From assembly GCA_964646205.1 (NCBI GenBank), contig CAZYAZ010000019.1:1-64000 (forward strand): 64,000 bases of DNA, given 5' to 3'. Of the stretch, positions 31,795 through 40,267 are shown in pieces (the stretch's first letter is position 1; every line of letters begins with the position of its first letter). Under the pieces are notes generated by a model. That model was not told the origin of the DNA, made no database searches, and saw only the letters and a list, made by a program, of their open reading frames with translations. A program made the translations under genes and the position numbers. The stretch comes from UBA8437 sp964646205 (GTDB lineage Bacteria > Planctomycetota > Planctomycetia > Planctomycetales > Planctomycetaceae).

Positions 31795-33404
31795 CACGTG
31801 TCGTCCCGGTCCACGGCCGAATCGGCCAACGGTGGATCCGTGGCGTCCTTGTCCTTGTACAACTTGTATTCGACGCTGTCGACCAGCGCCAGCCAACTGG
31901 CCTCGATGATGTTCTCGCTGACCCCCACCGTGCTCCACACCTCCTCGGGATCACGACTCTGGATCACCACCCGCACCCGCGCGGCAGTCCCCTCCGTCGA
32001 ATTGATCACCCGCACCTTGTAATCGACCAACTGCATGGTCTTGAGGCTGGGAAACACGTCGCTCAGGGCTTTCCGCAAGGCCGTGTCCAGGGCATTGACC
32101 GGGCCATCTCCCTCGGCAACCACGTGAACTTCCTGGTCATTGACCACCAGTTTGACCGTCGCCTCGGTCGACGGTTCCGCCGCCGCCTCGGTTTCGACAT
32201 TCACCCGGTAGTGCAGCCGCTCGAACAGGGGCCGGTAGGTTCCGGCCACCTTCTTGACCAGCAAGTCGAACGACGCTTCGGCGGCCTCGAACTGGTATCC
32301 CTCGTTCTCCAGGTCCTGCACCCGTGACAGGATTCTTGACATCAGTTCATCGTCCTGCTGCATCCGATGACGCGTGGTCACGGCGACGATGTTGGAACGG
32401 CCCGACAACTCGCTGACAAGGATGCGACGCACGTTGCCAACCGACTCGGGAGGAATGTGCTCGTAACTGGCGGCCACCCGGTTGACCGCATGCACGTGCA
32501 TGCCTCCCTTGTGAGCAAACGCGCTCTGGCCGACAAACGGCTGCCCGGGCCGAAAGTTCATATTGGCCAATTCGTAGACATAGCGAGACAACTCGGCCAG
32601 ATGTTGAACTCCGTCTCCCCTGAGCACCTCGCATCCGGTCTTTTTCAGGGCGAGATTGGCAACCACGCTGACCAGATCCGCATTGCCGCAACGCTCACCA
32701 ATGCCGTTGATGGTCCCCTGCACATGTCCGACGCCGCGATCGATAGCGGCCAGGGAATTGGCGACACCGACGTCGGAGTCGTTGTGGCAATGGATCCCCA
32801 ACGGGACGTCCACCGCCCCGATCGCGGCATCCACCCCCGCCACGATGTCCTCGGGCAACCGCCCGCCATTGGTATCACAGAGCACGATGGTCCGCGCGCC
32901 CGCTTCCGCGGCGGCTACAATCGTTTGCAGGGCGTAATCGGGATTGGCCGCCCAGCCGTCGAAGAAGTGCTCGGCGTCATAGATCACCTCGCGTCCCTCG
33001 CCCGCCAGGAAAGCCACCGAGTCGGTCAGCATGGCCAGGTTTTCGTCAAGATCCACACGCAGCACCTCGCTCACGTGCAGGTCCCACGTCTTTCCGACCA
33101 CCGTGCAAACCGGCGCCTGCGAGTCACGCAGCGCCTGCATCCCCGTGTCATCCTCTGCCGCTACGCCACGACGGCGGGTCATTCCAAAGGCGGCGATCCG
33201 AACATTTTCAAGCCCCAGGTCCCGCACCGCCTGGAAGTACTCCGCATCCTTGGGATTCGATAGCGGATAGCCTCCTTCGACGAAATCGACCCCAAGAGCA
33301 TCCAGCCGTTGTGTGATCTGCAACTTGTCCTGGAGCGAGAAATTGACTCCCTCACCCTGGCTGCCGTCACGCAACGTGGTGTCGTATATTTCGATCCGTG
33401 GCAT
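31794..33404 (-). CDS. cimA: Citramalate synthase
   Basis: 536 residues. The HMGL-like TIM barrel begins IEIYDTTLRDGSQGEGVNFS and shows VIYDAEHFFDGW, VLCDTNGG, LGIHCHNDSDVGVANSLAA and GTINGIGERCGNADL. The C-terminal LeuA-type regulatory domain is present (about 400-536). The EHFFDG form and the overall length fit the CimA/LeuA-like group that condenses pyruvate with acetyl-CoA in isoleucine synthesis, rather than 2-isopropylmalate or homocitrate synthase. The ATG at 33404 begins just before the barrel. It ends in a one-base overlap with valS. Confidence 0.92.
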   Translation of the reverse strand: MPRIEIYDTTLRDGSQGEGVNFSLQDKLQITQRLDALGVDFVEGGYPLSNPKDAEYFQAVRDLGLENVRIAAFGMTRRRGVAAEDDTGMQALRDSQAPVCTVVGKTWDLHVSEVLRVDLDENLAMLTDSVAFLAGEGREVIYDAEHFFDGWAANPDYALQTIVAAAEAGARTIVLCDTNGGRLPEDIVAGVDAAIGAVDVPLGIHCHNDSDVGVANSLAAIDRGVGHVQGTINGIGERCGNADLVSVVANLALKKTGCEVLRGDGVQHLAELSRYVYELANMNFRPGQPFVGQSAFAHKGGMHVHAVNRVAASYEHIPPESVGNVRRILVSELSGRSNIVAVTTRHRMQQDDELMSRILSRVQDLENEGYQFEAAEASFDLLVKKVAGTYRPLFERLHYRVNVETEAAAEPSTEATVKLVVNDQEVHVVAEGDGPVNALDTALRKALSDVFPSLKTMQLVDYKVRVINSTEGTAARVRVVIQSRDPEEVWSTVGVSENIIEASWLALVDSVEYKLYKDKDATDPPLADSAVDRDDT

Positions 33405-33432
33405 CGGGCCGTCCCGTGCACTGCGAAGAAAC

Positions 33433-33464
33433 AAAAATGCCCCAGGCGATCAGCGGCCCGGGGC
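33433..33464 (-). terminator. Intrinsic terminator after ftsK
   Basis: On the minus strand, GCCCCGGGC (33464-33456) pairs with GCCTGGGGC (33447-33439) over nine positions, one of them a G-U pair. It is followed by ATTTTTG. It ends ftsK transcription only about 29 bases before the cimA start, so cimA needs read-through or a promoter overlapping the terminator. Confidence 0.75.
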
Positions 33465-33470
33465 GAATTC

Positions 33471-33490
33471 CATGATAGGTCATGATAGGT
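33471..33490. repeat. Tandem 10-bp direct repeat
   Basis: CATGATAGGT occurs twice head to tail between ftsK and its terminator. The function is unknown; it may be a slippage product or a protein-binding site. Confidence 0.6.
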
Positions 33491-33506
33491 CAGCGACCGG
33501 GGACCG

Positions 33507-35915
33507 TCAAACCTCGCTCAAACCGACCGGAACCCCGTCCTCCTGGGGCGTCTCCTCACCCCGCTGATACGCCTCCCACTCCTCCGAGGTGTACATGACT
33601 TCACGAGCCTGCGAGCCGTTGTAGTCGCCCACGATGCCGTCCTCGGCCATGAAATCCACCAGCCGGGCGGCCCGACCATAGCCGATCCCCAGGCACCGCT
33701 GAAGCAACGAAACGCTGCCCCGGCCTTCACGAATCACCACCTCGATCGCCTGCTCATACAACTCGTCACGGTCCTTGAGTCGGCCCAGGACTCCACCCTC
33801 GGACCCCTCGGCCGAATTGATCTGATCCAGTTCGTCGGAATAGCTGGGCTCGACCTCTCTGAAGAAATCGATCACCGCGTTGACCTCGTCGTCGCTGACA
33901 AACGTGCCCTGGGCACGGACCAGATGGCTGGTGCCTGGAGTGAGATAGAGCATGTCACCATTGCCCAGCAACTTGTCGGCGCCGATCTCGTCCAGCACCA
34001 CGCGACTGTCAGTCCGACTGGCCACCTGGAACGACACCCGGGCCGGCAGATTCGACTTGATCAATCCGGTGATCACATCAACGGTCGGCTTCTGGGTTGC
34101 CAGGACAAGGTGGATGCCCACCGCACGAGACTTCTGTGCCAGCCGGATGATGTGACGCTCGACATCCTTGCCGGCAGACATCATCAGGTCGGCCATCTCG
34201 TCGGCGACAATCACGATGTACGGCATGGATTCAGGAACCTCCTCGGCCTCGAGATCCTCCTCCTCCAGTCCAAGTCGGTCGAGCACGGTGTCACGGTCCA
34301 GGGCGTTGAAACTGTCCAGGTGCCGGACGCCACAGCGTGCCAGCAAATCGTATCGTTCCTCCATCTTGTCGACCGCCCAGGCCAACACCGCCTCGGCTTT
34401 CTTCATGTCGGTGATCACCGGATGCATCAGGTGAGGAATCCGGCGGTAGGGACTCAACTCGACCATCTTCGGGTCAATCATCAGCATCCGCACTTCGTCC
34501 GGACGACGGGTCATCAGCAACGAGAGAATCAGCGAGTTCAGGCACACGCTCTTGCCCGTCCCGGTGCGCCCGGCAATCAGCAGGTGTGGCATCCGGGCCA
34601 GGTCAATGGTCAATGGACGTCCACTGACATCCTTCCCCAGGAACACTGGCAACCGCTGACCCTCGGCCTCACGACTGCCCGACTCGATCAACTCGCGCAA
34701 CCGCACCATCACGCGCTGCTCATTGGGCACCTCGATCCCGACAGTATTTTTCCCAGGGATCGGGGCCACGACACGGACCGTGGGCACCCGCAACGCGATG
34801 GCCAGGTCATCGGCCAGGCGGCTCACCTTCGAAAGCCTCAGTCCCGCTTCCAGTTCGAGTTCGAACTGGGTGATCACCGGGCCGGTATCGATCGCAACCA
34901 CCCGCACGCTGAGACCAAATTCACGAAATGATTGTTCGAGCATGATCGCGGCGACCTGGGCCTTCTTGGCCAGCAGGCTGTAGGGAACATCTTCAGCGTC
35001 GTCCAGCAAATCGAGATCGGGGAGAACATGTTCGTCGTCATCTTCGAAACCGGCTGCCTCAAGTCGCTCGTAGACCTCCTCGCGTTCACTGGGCGCCACC
35101 ACGGCCGGCGCATTCACCTGGAGAGGCTGCCGGGGCGTCGCCTCGACCTCCTGGTCGTCAATGCGATGCACCGTCGGAGATTCGACCAGTGTTTTCACCA
35201 CGGGTCCCGGTTCCTCTCCGGGAACTTCCATCCCACCAACTCGAACAAACGGTGTCTCGTCGGCCAGCGCGGCCTCCACTTCAATCGCCAGAGAATCCGA
35301 CACCGACGACCGGTCAACCACCGCCACCTCGTCACGTGCAACATCCCGCTCCTGGATCTGAACCAGGAGCCGCCCAACCCAGAGCACTGGTCGGGTGACG
35401 ACGCGGGCACACCACCAAACACGTGGAACCTCGCCGGTGAGCACCAACCCGGAAACAACCATGCAACCCACAAGCAACTGGCAACCCGACACGGACAATT
35501 GCTCGGCGAGCCAGATCATCGACCAGGCACCGACATGACCACCACTGCCCACAACCAGGCCTCCCGCCAGCCCTGGAGCCAGCCCGTGCAACGACGCACA
35601 AACCGACACCAGCAACAGGCTCCAACCCAGCAACCATTGCCAGGCGGGCACGAGGACATCACGACGAACCAGGCTCAACCCCAGCGACCCGATGGCCGCA
35701 GCAACCAGCCAGCCGGCCAATCCAAAAGCCGACAACAACCCGTAGGCCATATGGGCCCCGGGTTGTCCCGCGAGGTTCTGGACCGGGACATTCGGCGGGT
35801 ACACTCCCAGGGCAGGAGCGTCAGCCAGGTCGGCCGAGGCGAGACTGACGACCAGGCCAACGGCCAGCATCAGCACAAACAGTGCCGTCATGCGATTGGT
35901 CAATAGTCTTGCCAC
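33507..35915 (-). CDS. ftsK: DNA translocase FtsK/SpoIIIE
   Basis: 802 residues. The N-terminal quarter has about four to five membrane segments (MTALFVLMLAVGLVVSLASA, AAAIGSLGLSLV, WLLGWSLLLVSVCASLHGL and further). A linker and the FtsK alpha domain follow, then the motor: IAGRTGTGKSVCLNSL (Walker A), MLMIDPKMVELSPYRRIPHL and YIVIVADEMADLMM (Walker B). The C-terminal gamma winged helix (LLQRCLGIGYGRAARLVDFMAEDGIVG) would read polarised DNA sites. It pumps chromosomes at the division septum. The GTG at 35915 follows GGGGAG. Its presence does not imply FtsZ-type division, which many planctomycetes lack. Confidence 0.95.
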   Translation of the reverse strand: MARLLTNRMTALFVLMLAVGLVVSLASADLADAPALGVYPPNVPVQNLAGQPGAHMAYGLLSAFGLAGWLVAAAIGSLGLSLVRRDVLVPAWQWLLGWSLLLVSVCASLHGLAPGLAGGLVVGSGGHVGAWSMIWLAEQLSVSGCQLLVGCMVVSGLVLTGEVPRVWWCARVVTRPVLWVGRLLVQIQERDVARDEVAVVDRSSVSDSLAIEVEAALADETPFVRVGGMEVPGEEPGPVVKTLVESPTVHRIDDQEVEATPRQPLQVNAPAVVAPSEREEVYERLEAAGFEDDDEHVLPDLDLLDDAEDVPYSLLAKKAQVAAIMLEQSFREFGLSVRVVAIDTGPVITQFELELEAGLRLSKVSRLADDLAIALRVPTVRVVAPIPGKNTVGIEVPNEQRVMVRLRELIESGSREAEGQRLPVFLGKDVSGRPLTIDLARMPHLLIAGRTGTGKSVCLNSLILSLLMTRRPDEVRMLMIDPKMVELSPYRRIPHLMHPVITDMKKAEAVLAWAVDKMEERYDLLARCGVRHLDSFNALDRDTVLDRLGLEEEDLEAEEVPESMPYIVIVADEMADLMMSAGKDVERHIIRLAQKSRAVGIHLVLATQKPTVDVITGLIKSNLPARVSFQVASRTDSRVVLDEIGADKLLGNGDMLYLTPGTSHLVRAQGTFVSDDEVNAVIDFFREVEPSYSDELDQINSAEGSEGGVLGRLKDRDELYEQAIEVVIREGRGSVSLLQRCLGIGYGRAARLVDFMAEDGIVGDYNGSQAREVMYTSEEWEAYQRGEETPQEDGVPVGLSEV

Positions 35916-36137
35916 GTCTCACTCTCCCCTCATCCGGTCGGTCCATTGCGTCCAAATCGACGGATCGGCTTTCGCGACGACGGCCGAGAAAACCGCTCCT
36001 GTCGGAAGACTAGCACCAGCCACGGTTTCGGGAACCTGGTCGCGGCCCCCGGGTGTCGACTTTTGTCAACGCGGCTGCATGACCCGGGGAGTTGTGACGA
36101 TTGAACCGGCTCTTCGGCCAGTTGCCATCACTCCGGC

Positions 36138-36764
36138 TCAGCCAGCGGCCCATCGCCGGTCAATCCACTCGACCAGCCGGGTCGCCAACTCCTCCTTGGG
36201 GCCCTCCCAGGCGGCCACAACCGCACCGCTGGGATCGATCAACTCGACAGAATTCTCCGTCGCCCCGATCGCCCCGGGACCATTCAGCACGATCACGTCA
36301 CAGTTCTTGGCCCGCAATTTCTGCAGGGCCTGCTCCCGCGGATTGCTGGCTTCCAGGGCAAAACCGACCACGAACCGTTTGGCTTTCCCGGCACCCAGCA
36401 TGGCCAGCACGTCATCGGTCTCGATCATCTCGACCGAGACAACGTCACCGGTTTTGCTGATCTTGCCCTCGTGCCGATGCAGCGGCTTGTAGTCACACAC
36501 GGCCGCAACTGCCACCACCCCATCACAATTCTCGAAGGCCTCGCGGCACGCCCGGCCCATCTGTTCGGTCGTCTCGACAGGCACCACGGTGCATCCAGCC
36601 GGAGGCGACAATGACACCGGCCCGGTGACCAGCACCACCTCGTGACCGGCAGCCACGGCAGCCGCGGCAACGGCATAGCCCATCCGGCCACTGCTGGCAT
36701 TGGAGAGATACCGGACCTCGTCGAGGTACTCCCTGGTCGGCCCCGCCGTGATCAGGACCCGCAT
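36138..36764 (-). CDS. coaB: Phosphopantothenate--cysteine ligase
   Basis: 208 residues, the CoaB half of the usual CoaBC fusion. ITAGPTREYLDEVRYLSNASSGRMGYAVA is the nucleotide-binding start, followed by VVAVAAVCDYKP and KISKT. The KLRAKNCDVIVLNG segment is the KxKKK-like conserved loop. It joins 4'-phosphopantothenate to cysteine in CoA synthesis. The gene overlaps coaC by 13 bases, so the two halves are separate proteins made from one message. Confidence 0.93.
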   Translation of the reverse strand: MRVLITAGPTREYLDEVRYLSNASSGRMGYAVAAAAVAAGHEVVLVTGPVSLSPPAGCTVVPVETTEQMGRACREAFENCDGVVAVAAVCDYKPLHRHEGKISKTGDVVSVEMIETDDVLAMLGAGKAKRFVVGFALEASNPREQALQKLRAKNCDVIVLNGPGAIGATENSVELIDPSGAVVAAWEGPKEELATRLVEWIDRRWAAG

Positions 36765-37342
36765 CCGTCATCCTCTGCGGCACCGTCGGTGCCAGGCGAC
36801 AGCGACTCACACAATGCCGCCACCCGTTGAAGAATCTCATCGGGCTCGGCCATTCTCCCGGCGCCGACCTGGCCGCAACTCAGCCATCCGTCACCCGGAC
36901 CGATCAACTCGTAACCATCCTCGTTCAATGTCGCGACATTCCGTTGCACCGAAGCCTTGGCCCACATTTCACAATTCATCGCCGGGGCCAACAGGACCGG
37001 GCCGCTGAAGCACAACAGGGTTGTCGCAAGCAGATCGTCGGCCAGGCCGTGCGCCAATCTCGCCAGGGTCTGCGCCGTCGCCGGCGCGACAATCGCCAGC
37101 TCGGCCCGTCGCGACAACCCGATGTGCTCCCCCTGGTGATGCTCGCTCGGAGAGAACTGGTCGGAATGCACCGGCCGACCGGTGAGTGCTGCAAAGGTGG
37201 TGGCACCAATGAAACGCTCCGCCGATGGCGTCATGATCACCGAGACCGACGCCCCGGCCTGGACCAGGCCGCTGGCAACCGCGGCAGCCTTGTAGGCAGC
37301 CACACCGCCGCTGACTCCCAGCAGTATCTCGCGGCCACGCAT
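36752..37342 (-). CDS. coaC: Phosphopantothenoylcysteine decarboxylase
   Basis: 196 residues, a flavoprotein of the CoaC type. ILLGVSGGVAAYKAAAVASGL binds the flavin phosphate, the active-site His lies in the SEHHQGEHIGLSRRAELAIVAPATA region, and PAMNCEMW with the downstream Cys in GDGWLSCGQVGAGRM are the substrate loop. It decarboxylates the product of CoaB to 4'-phosphopantetheine. It starts 22 bases after rpoZ in the same operon and overlaps coaB. Confidence 0.93.
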   Translation of the reverse strand: MRGREILLGVSGGVAAYKAAAVASGLVQAGASVSVIMTPSAERFIGATTFAALTGRPVHSDQFSPSEHHQGEHIGLSRRAELAIVAPATAQTLARLAHGLADDLLATTLLCFSGPVLLAPAMNCEMWAKASVQRNVATLNEDGYELIGPGDGWLSCGQVGAGRMAEPDEILQRVAALCESLSPGTDGAAEDDGCGS

Positions 37343-37364
37343 CGGCCCATCTCCAGCATCCGGC

Positions 37365-37637
37365 CTACAACTCGCTGAACTCTGGACCCGAATCCTGCAG
37401 AATCTGGTCGAGATCCGGAGCCCCGTCGGCGAATGCCACGTTGCCGGCGTTGTCCAGGTAAATCTTGTCGTTGAGAATCTCCTCGACGACGATCACCATG
37501 TGGCTGTTGGTGATCACGTCGACCAGCGGACGTGCACCACGATTGAGTGCCACCATCCGCTTTTGAATCAGGGCCGAGAGTTTGAATCGACCACCGACCT
37601 TGTTAACAATCGCTTCTTCTCTGAACGCATCAAGCAT
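37365..37637 (-). CDS. rpoZ: RNA polymerase omega subunit
   Basis: 90 residues. The omega fold is recognised by IVNKVGGRFKLSALIQKRMVALNRGARPLV, which corresponds to the conserved helix pair that clamps the beta' subunit. The C-terminus is acidic. It starts inside the end of gmk (8-base overlap), and the order gmk-rpoZ-coaBC is widely conserved in bacteria. ATG start at 37637. Confidence 0.93.
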   Translation of the reverse strand: MLDAFREEAIVNKVGGRFKLSALIQKRMVALNRGARPLVDVITNSHMVIVVEEILNDKIYLDNAGNVAFADGAPDLDQILQDSGPEFSEL

Positions 37638-38229
37638 GGCTCTGTTCCTCCCACGCTGACAGGATGTTGATTATTTCCAGTACCGCCCGGTCCAGATCAT
37701 CGTTGACGACCCGGTACCGGTAGAGTTCCGCTTTTTGGATCTCGGCGGTGGCCGTGGCGATCCGACGAGAGATCGCCTCGGGAGATTCGGTCCCCCGTGA
37801 CTCCAACCGACTCCGGTATTCCTCCATTGACGGGGCTAGCAGGAAGATCGTCAAGGCATCGGGGTAACGATCCATGACCGCCAGGGCCCCCTCGACGTCA
37901 ATTTCCAGCAATGCCCAGGCCGATTCGAGATGGGCACGCTGGATTTCTGAGGCCAACGTCCCGTACCAATCACCCACCCCGTGCACTTCAGCACACTCGA
38001 TAAACTCTCCCCGCTGACGCCTCTCGGAAAATTCCTCGTGACTCAAAAAAAAATAGTCCTTGCCGTCAACCTCGTCCGGACGAGGCTGTCGCGTTGTCGC
38101 CGACACCGCTTCACGGACAGGAACCTCGATGCCAGCCATCAACCGATCCACGATCGTTGACTTGCCACTGCCGCTGGGGCCCGAGAGGACCAAAACACGA
38201 CTGACCTTGTCAGGAACCTCGACCGTCAC
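37630..38229 (-). CDS. gmk: Guanylate kinase
   Basis: 199 residues. Walker A is LVLSGPSGSGKSTIVDRL. GMP binding is shown by SATTRQPRPDEVDGKDYFFLS and FIECAEVHGVGDWYGT, and the lid and core by LLEIDVEGALAVMDRYPDALTIFLLAPS. It converts GMP to GDP with ATP. The GTG at 38229 begins six bases after the yicC stop. Confidence 0.96.
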   Translation of the reverse strand: MTVEVPDKVSRVLVLSGPSGSGKSTIVDRLMAGIEVPVREAVSATTRQPRPDEVDGKDYFFLSHEEFSERRQRGEFIECAEVHGVGDWYGTLASEIQRAHLESAWALLEIDVEGALAVMDRYPDALTIFLLAPSMEEYRSRLESRGTESPEAISRRIATATAEIQKAELYRYRVVNDDLDRAVLEIINILSAWEEQSHA

Positions 38230-38235
38230 CTCGAC

Positions 38236-39120
38236 TCACTCCACGTTTTGAATGTTTTCCCGGATCCGATCAATGGCCAGTTTGATCTCGACCACCCGGT
38301 GAGCAATTTCCACGTCGTTGGCCTTCGACCCGATCGTATTGGTTTCCCGGAACATCTCCTGGCCCAAAAAGTCGAGCTTGCGACCCTGCGAGGAATCGCT
38401 GTCGAGAATCTGTTCAAACTGCTCGAGATGGGCATCCATTCTCGAGATTTCCTCGTTGATATCGCAACGATCAGCAAACAAACTCACCTCGCGAATCACG
38501 TCCGACTCGGACACCGTCGCTGCCGTCCCATCCAACACGTCCCCCACCCGGTCCAGCAACTTCTGGCGATACGAGTCAGCCACCCGCGGAGCCTGTGCCC
38601 GGATCGCCTCGAGTTCCGTCGCGATCACACCACACTGGTGCCTGAGATCCGACTCGATCGTCGCTCCCTCCTGCAACCGAAACCCCGCCAACTGTTCCAG
38701 CGCCCCTTGCAAGGCACGCTCCAGGCACGGCCACAACTCCTCCGCATTGGCCAACCGCGAACGACCATCCCGAATCACACCGGGCACCGCCAACAACGTC
38801 TCCAGGGTCACGTCACCAGACAATTCAAGCCGTTCAGCAATCTCGCGAAACTGGGCAGCATACTCGGCCATCAATCGCTCATCCGTCAACGTGGTCGCCA
38901 CCCCCGGAGGCGTGTTGATCCTCGCAAACACACTGACTGTGCCGCGCCGGATCCGTTCCCGTACGGCACGCTCAACCTGGCCTTCCAACGCCCCACACGT
39001 GTCGGGGAGCTTCGAGACAATCTTCAGGTAACGGTTGTTGACGCTACGCACCTCCACGGTGAACAGCACATCATCAGATTGATGCGTCGCAGCACCAAAT
39101 CCCGTCATGCTCAACAGCAC
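38236..39120 (-). CDS. yicC: YicC family endoribonuclease-like protein
   Basis: About 294 residues, the family's usual length. The N-terminus LLSMTGFGAATH and VEVRSVNNRYLKIVSKLPD are hallmark motifs. The C-terminal domain has DRCDINEEISRMDAHLEQFE and GRKLDFLGQEMFRETNTIGSKANDVEIAHRVVEIK. YicC homologues have been described as RNases acting on small RNAs. The GTG at 39120 follows AGGCGAG and gives the family-typical LLSMTGFG start. It appears fused to secG in the raw sequence only because of the assembly gap; the true secG stop lies 31 bases upstream. Confidence 0.93.
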   Translation of the reverse strand: MLLSMTGFGAATHQSDDVLFTVEVRSVNNRYLKIVSKLPDTCGALEGQVERAVRERIRRGTVSVFARINTPPGVATTLTDERLMAEYAAQFREIAERLELSGDVTLETLLAVPGVIRDGRSRLANAEELWPCLERALQGALEQLAGFRLQEGATIESDLRHQCGVIATELEAIRAQAPRVADSYRQKLLDRVGDVLDGTAATVSESDVIREVSLFADRCDINEEISRMDAHLEQFEQILDSDSSQGRKLDFLGQEMFRETNTIGSKANDVEIAHRVVEIKLAIDRIRENIQNVE

Positions 39121-39151
39121 AATTGTCTCGCCTGTTGACTCACTCGGAACA

Positions 39152-40188
39152 TCAGTCGCCTGACTTCGCAGCCGGCTTCTTTTTGACCGATTTCTTCTCG
39201 GCCGGTTTCTTNNNNNNNNNNNNNNNNNNNNNNNNNNNNNNNNNNNNNNNNNNNNNNNNNNNNNNNNNNNNNNNNNNNNNNNNNNNNNNNNNNNNNNNNN
39301 NNNNNNNNNNNCGCCTGACTTCGCAGCCGGCTTCTTTTTGACCGATTTCTTCTCGGCCGGTTTCTTCGCAGCCGGTTTCTTCTCGGCTGGCTTCTTCAAC
39401 GCCGATTTCTTTTCACCCGGGGTCGGAATTGGCTCGTCACCCGCCCCGCTCGTCGGGGGCTTTCGTTCGGGCACAGCCGGGCCGCGATCATCATCCATGA
39501 TCGTGACGGTCGAGATCTCCTCGTTGATCTTCGGAATAGCATTCTCGGTATTGACGACCCGGACCTGGAACGTCCAGTCACCGTCGGGAGTCGTGCCCCC
39601 ATCGTACTTGATTTCGACTGACTGACGTAAAGCGGTCGTGCTGGCCTCGAACGTAACCGGCTTCGCGGCCAGTTCGACATTGTGTCCACTTTGTATGGCA
39701 GGATTTTCCACGATCGCCTTGATGGACACTGTGACATCTTCGGTTGGAGTGCCGCTGAGATAGACAGGCACGGTGACGGTCATCCGATCGTCCCCCTCCC
39801 ACCGGGAAATCGCCCCCAGCAATCGCACCTCGGGCTGATCAAACGTGACACTGCCTCGATCGGCTCGCAACGTGATTCCACCGAAACCGGCCAGCAACAC
39901 CCACATCACCGTCAGCACGATGGTGATTCCGGTAAAGGCATCCCCGGCTCGAGCACCGAACGCGCTCTGTGCGCCCATGCCACCGAGAGCTCCCACCAGT
40001 CCGCCACCACGTCCCTGCTGCAGGAGGATGATCGCGATCATCAGCGTGCCATCGACGACAAGCGCCCAGCCCAATCCAGCACTGGCACCGCCGATAAGCC
40101 ATCCGAAGAAAAAACACATCGCGGTCAGAACCAGGAAGAGCAGATACAGCTTCCAGTAGTTCTTGAGGTGTTCGAGTAGGTCCTTCAC
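39152..40188 (-). CDS. secG: SecG translocase subunit with Calx-beta-like domain and Lys/Pro/Ala tail
   Basis: About 293 residues once the gap is closed (usual SecG is about 75-130). An extra N-terminal hydrophobic segment (YLLFLVLTAMCFFFGWLIGG, about 14-35) precedes the SecG core: helix, LLQQGRGGGLVGALGG and QSAFGARAGDAF, helix, ending near residue 103. Residues about 115-234 resemble a Calx-beta domain: VTVPVYLSGTPTEDVTVSI, a VTFEA strand, DWTFQVRVVNTE and the closing VTIMDDD. A tail of KKPAEK-type repeats ends KSGD-stop. In E. coli SecG the C-terminus is periplasmic, so the extra domain would sit at the translocon exit. The GTG at 40188 follows GGAG. It lies downstream of tpiA, as in many bacteria. 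Confidence 0.85.
39157..39211 (+). repeat. 55-bp duplication, left of assembly gap 2
   Basis: Identical to 39312-39366 across the second 100-N gap, again exactly 55 bases and abutting the gap. It encodes part of the Lys/Pro/Ala tail of SecG on the minus strand. Confidence 0.9.
39212..39311. other. Second assembly gap of exactly 100 N
   Basis: The gap lies inside the repetitive Lys/Pro/Ala tail of secG. Keeping the Ns joins secG and yicC in one frame. Removing the Ns plus one 55-base copy restores GGC GAC TGA as the secG end. The true repeat number in the tail is uncertain because short repeats break assemblies. Confidence 0.95.
39312..39366 (+). repeat. 55-bp duplication, right of assembly gap 2
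   Basis: Second copy of 39157-39211. On the minus strand it is in frame with secG and ends at AAG TCA GGC G before the Ns. Confidence 0.9.
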
Positions 40189-40267
40189 CGGGTCGTCTCC
40201 GTCGGGAGCATCACGCTAGGAGGGAAAAGTCACGAATTCAGCGGCAGCGGAGGTGAAACAACAGGAT

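Noticed and set aside
38236..40188. One 650-residue open frame joining SecG and YicC
   Set aside because: The join depends on 100 Ns and a duplicated 55-bp flank. Closing the gap gives a secG stop and a separate yicC start with its own ribosome binding site.
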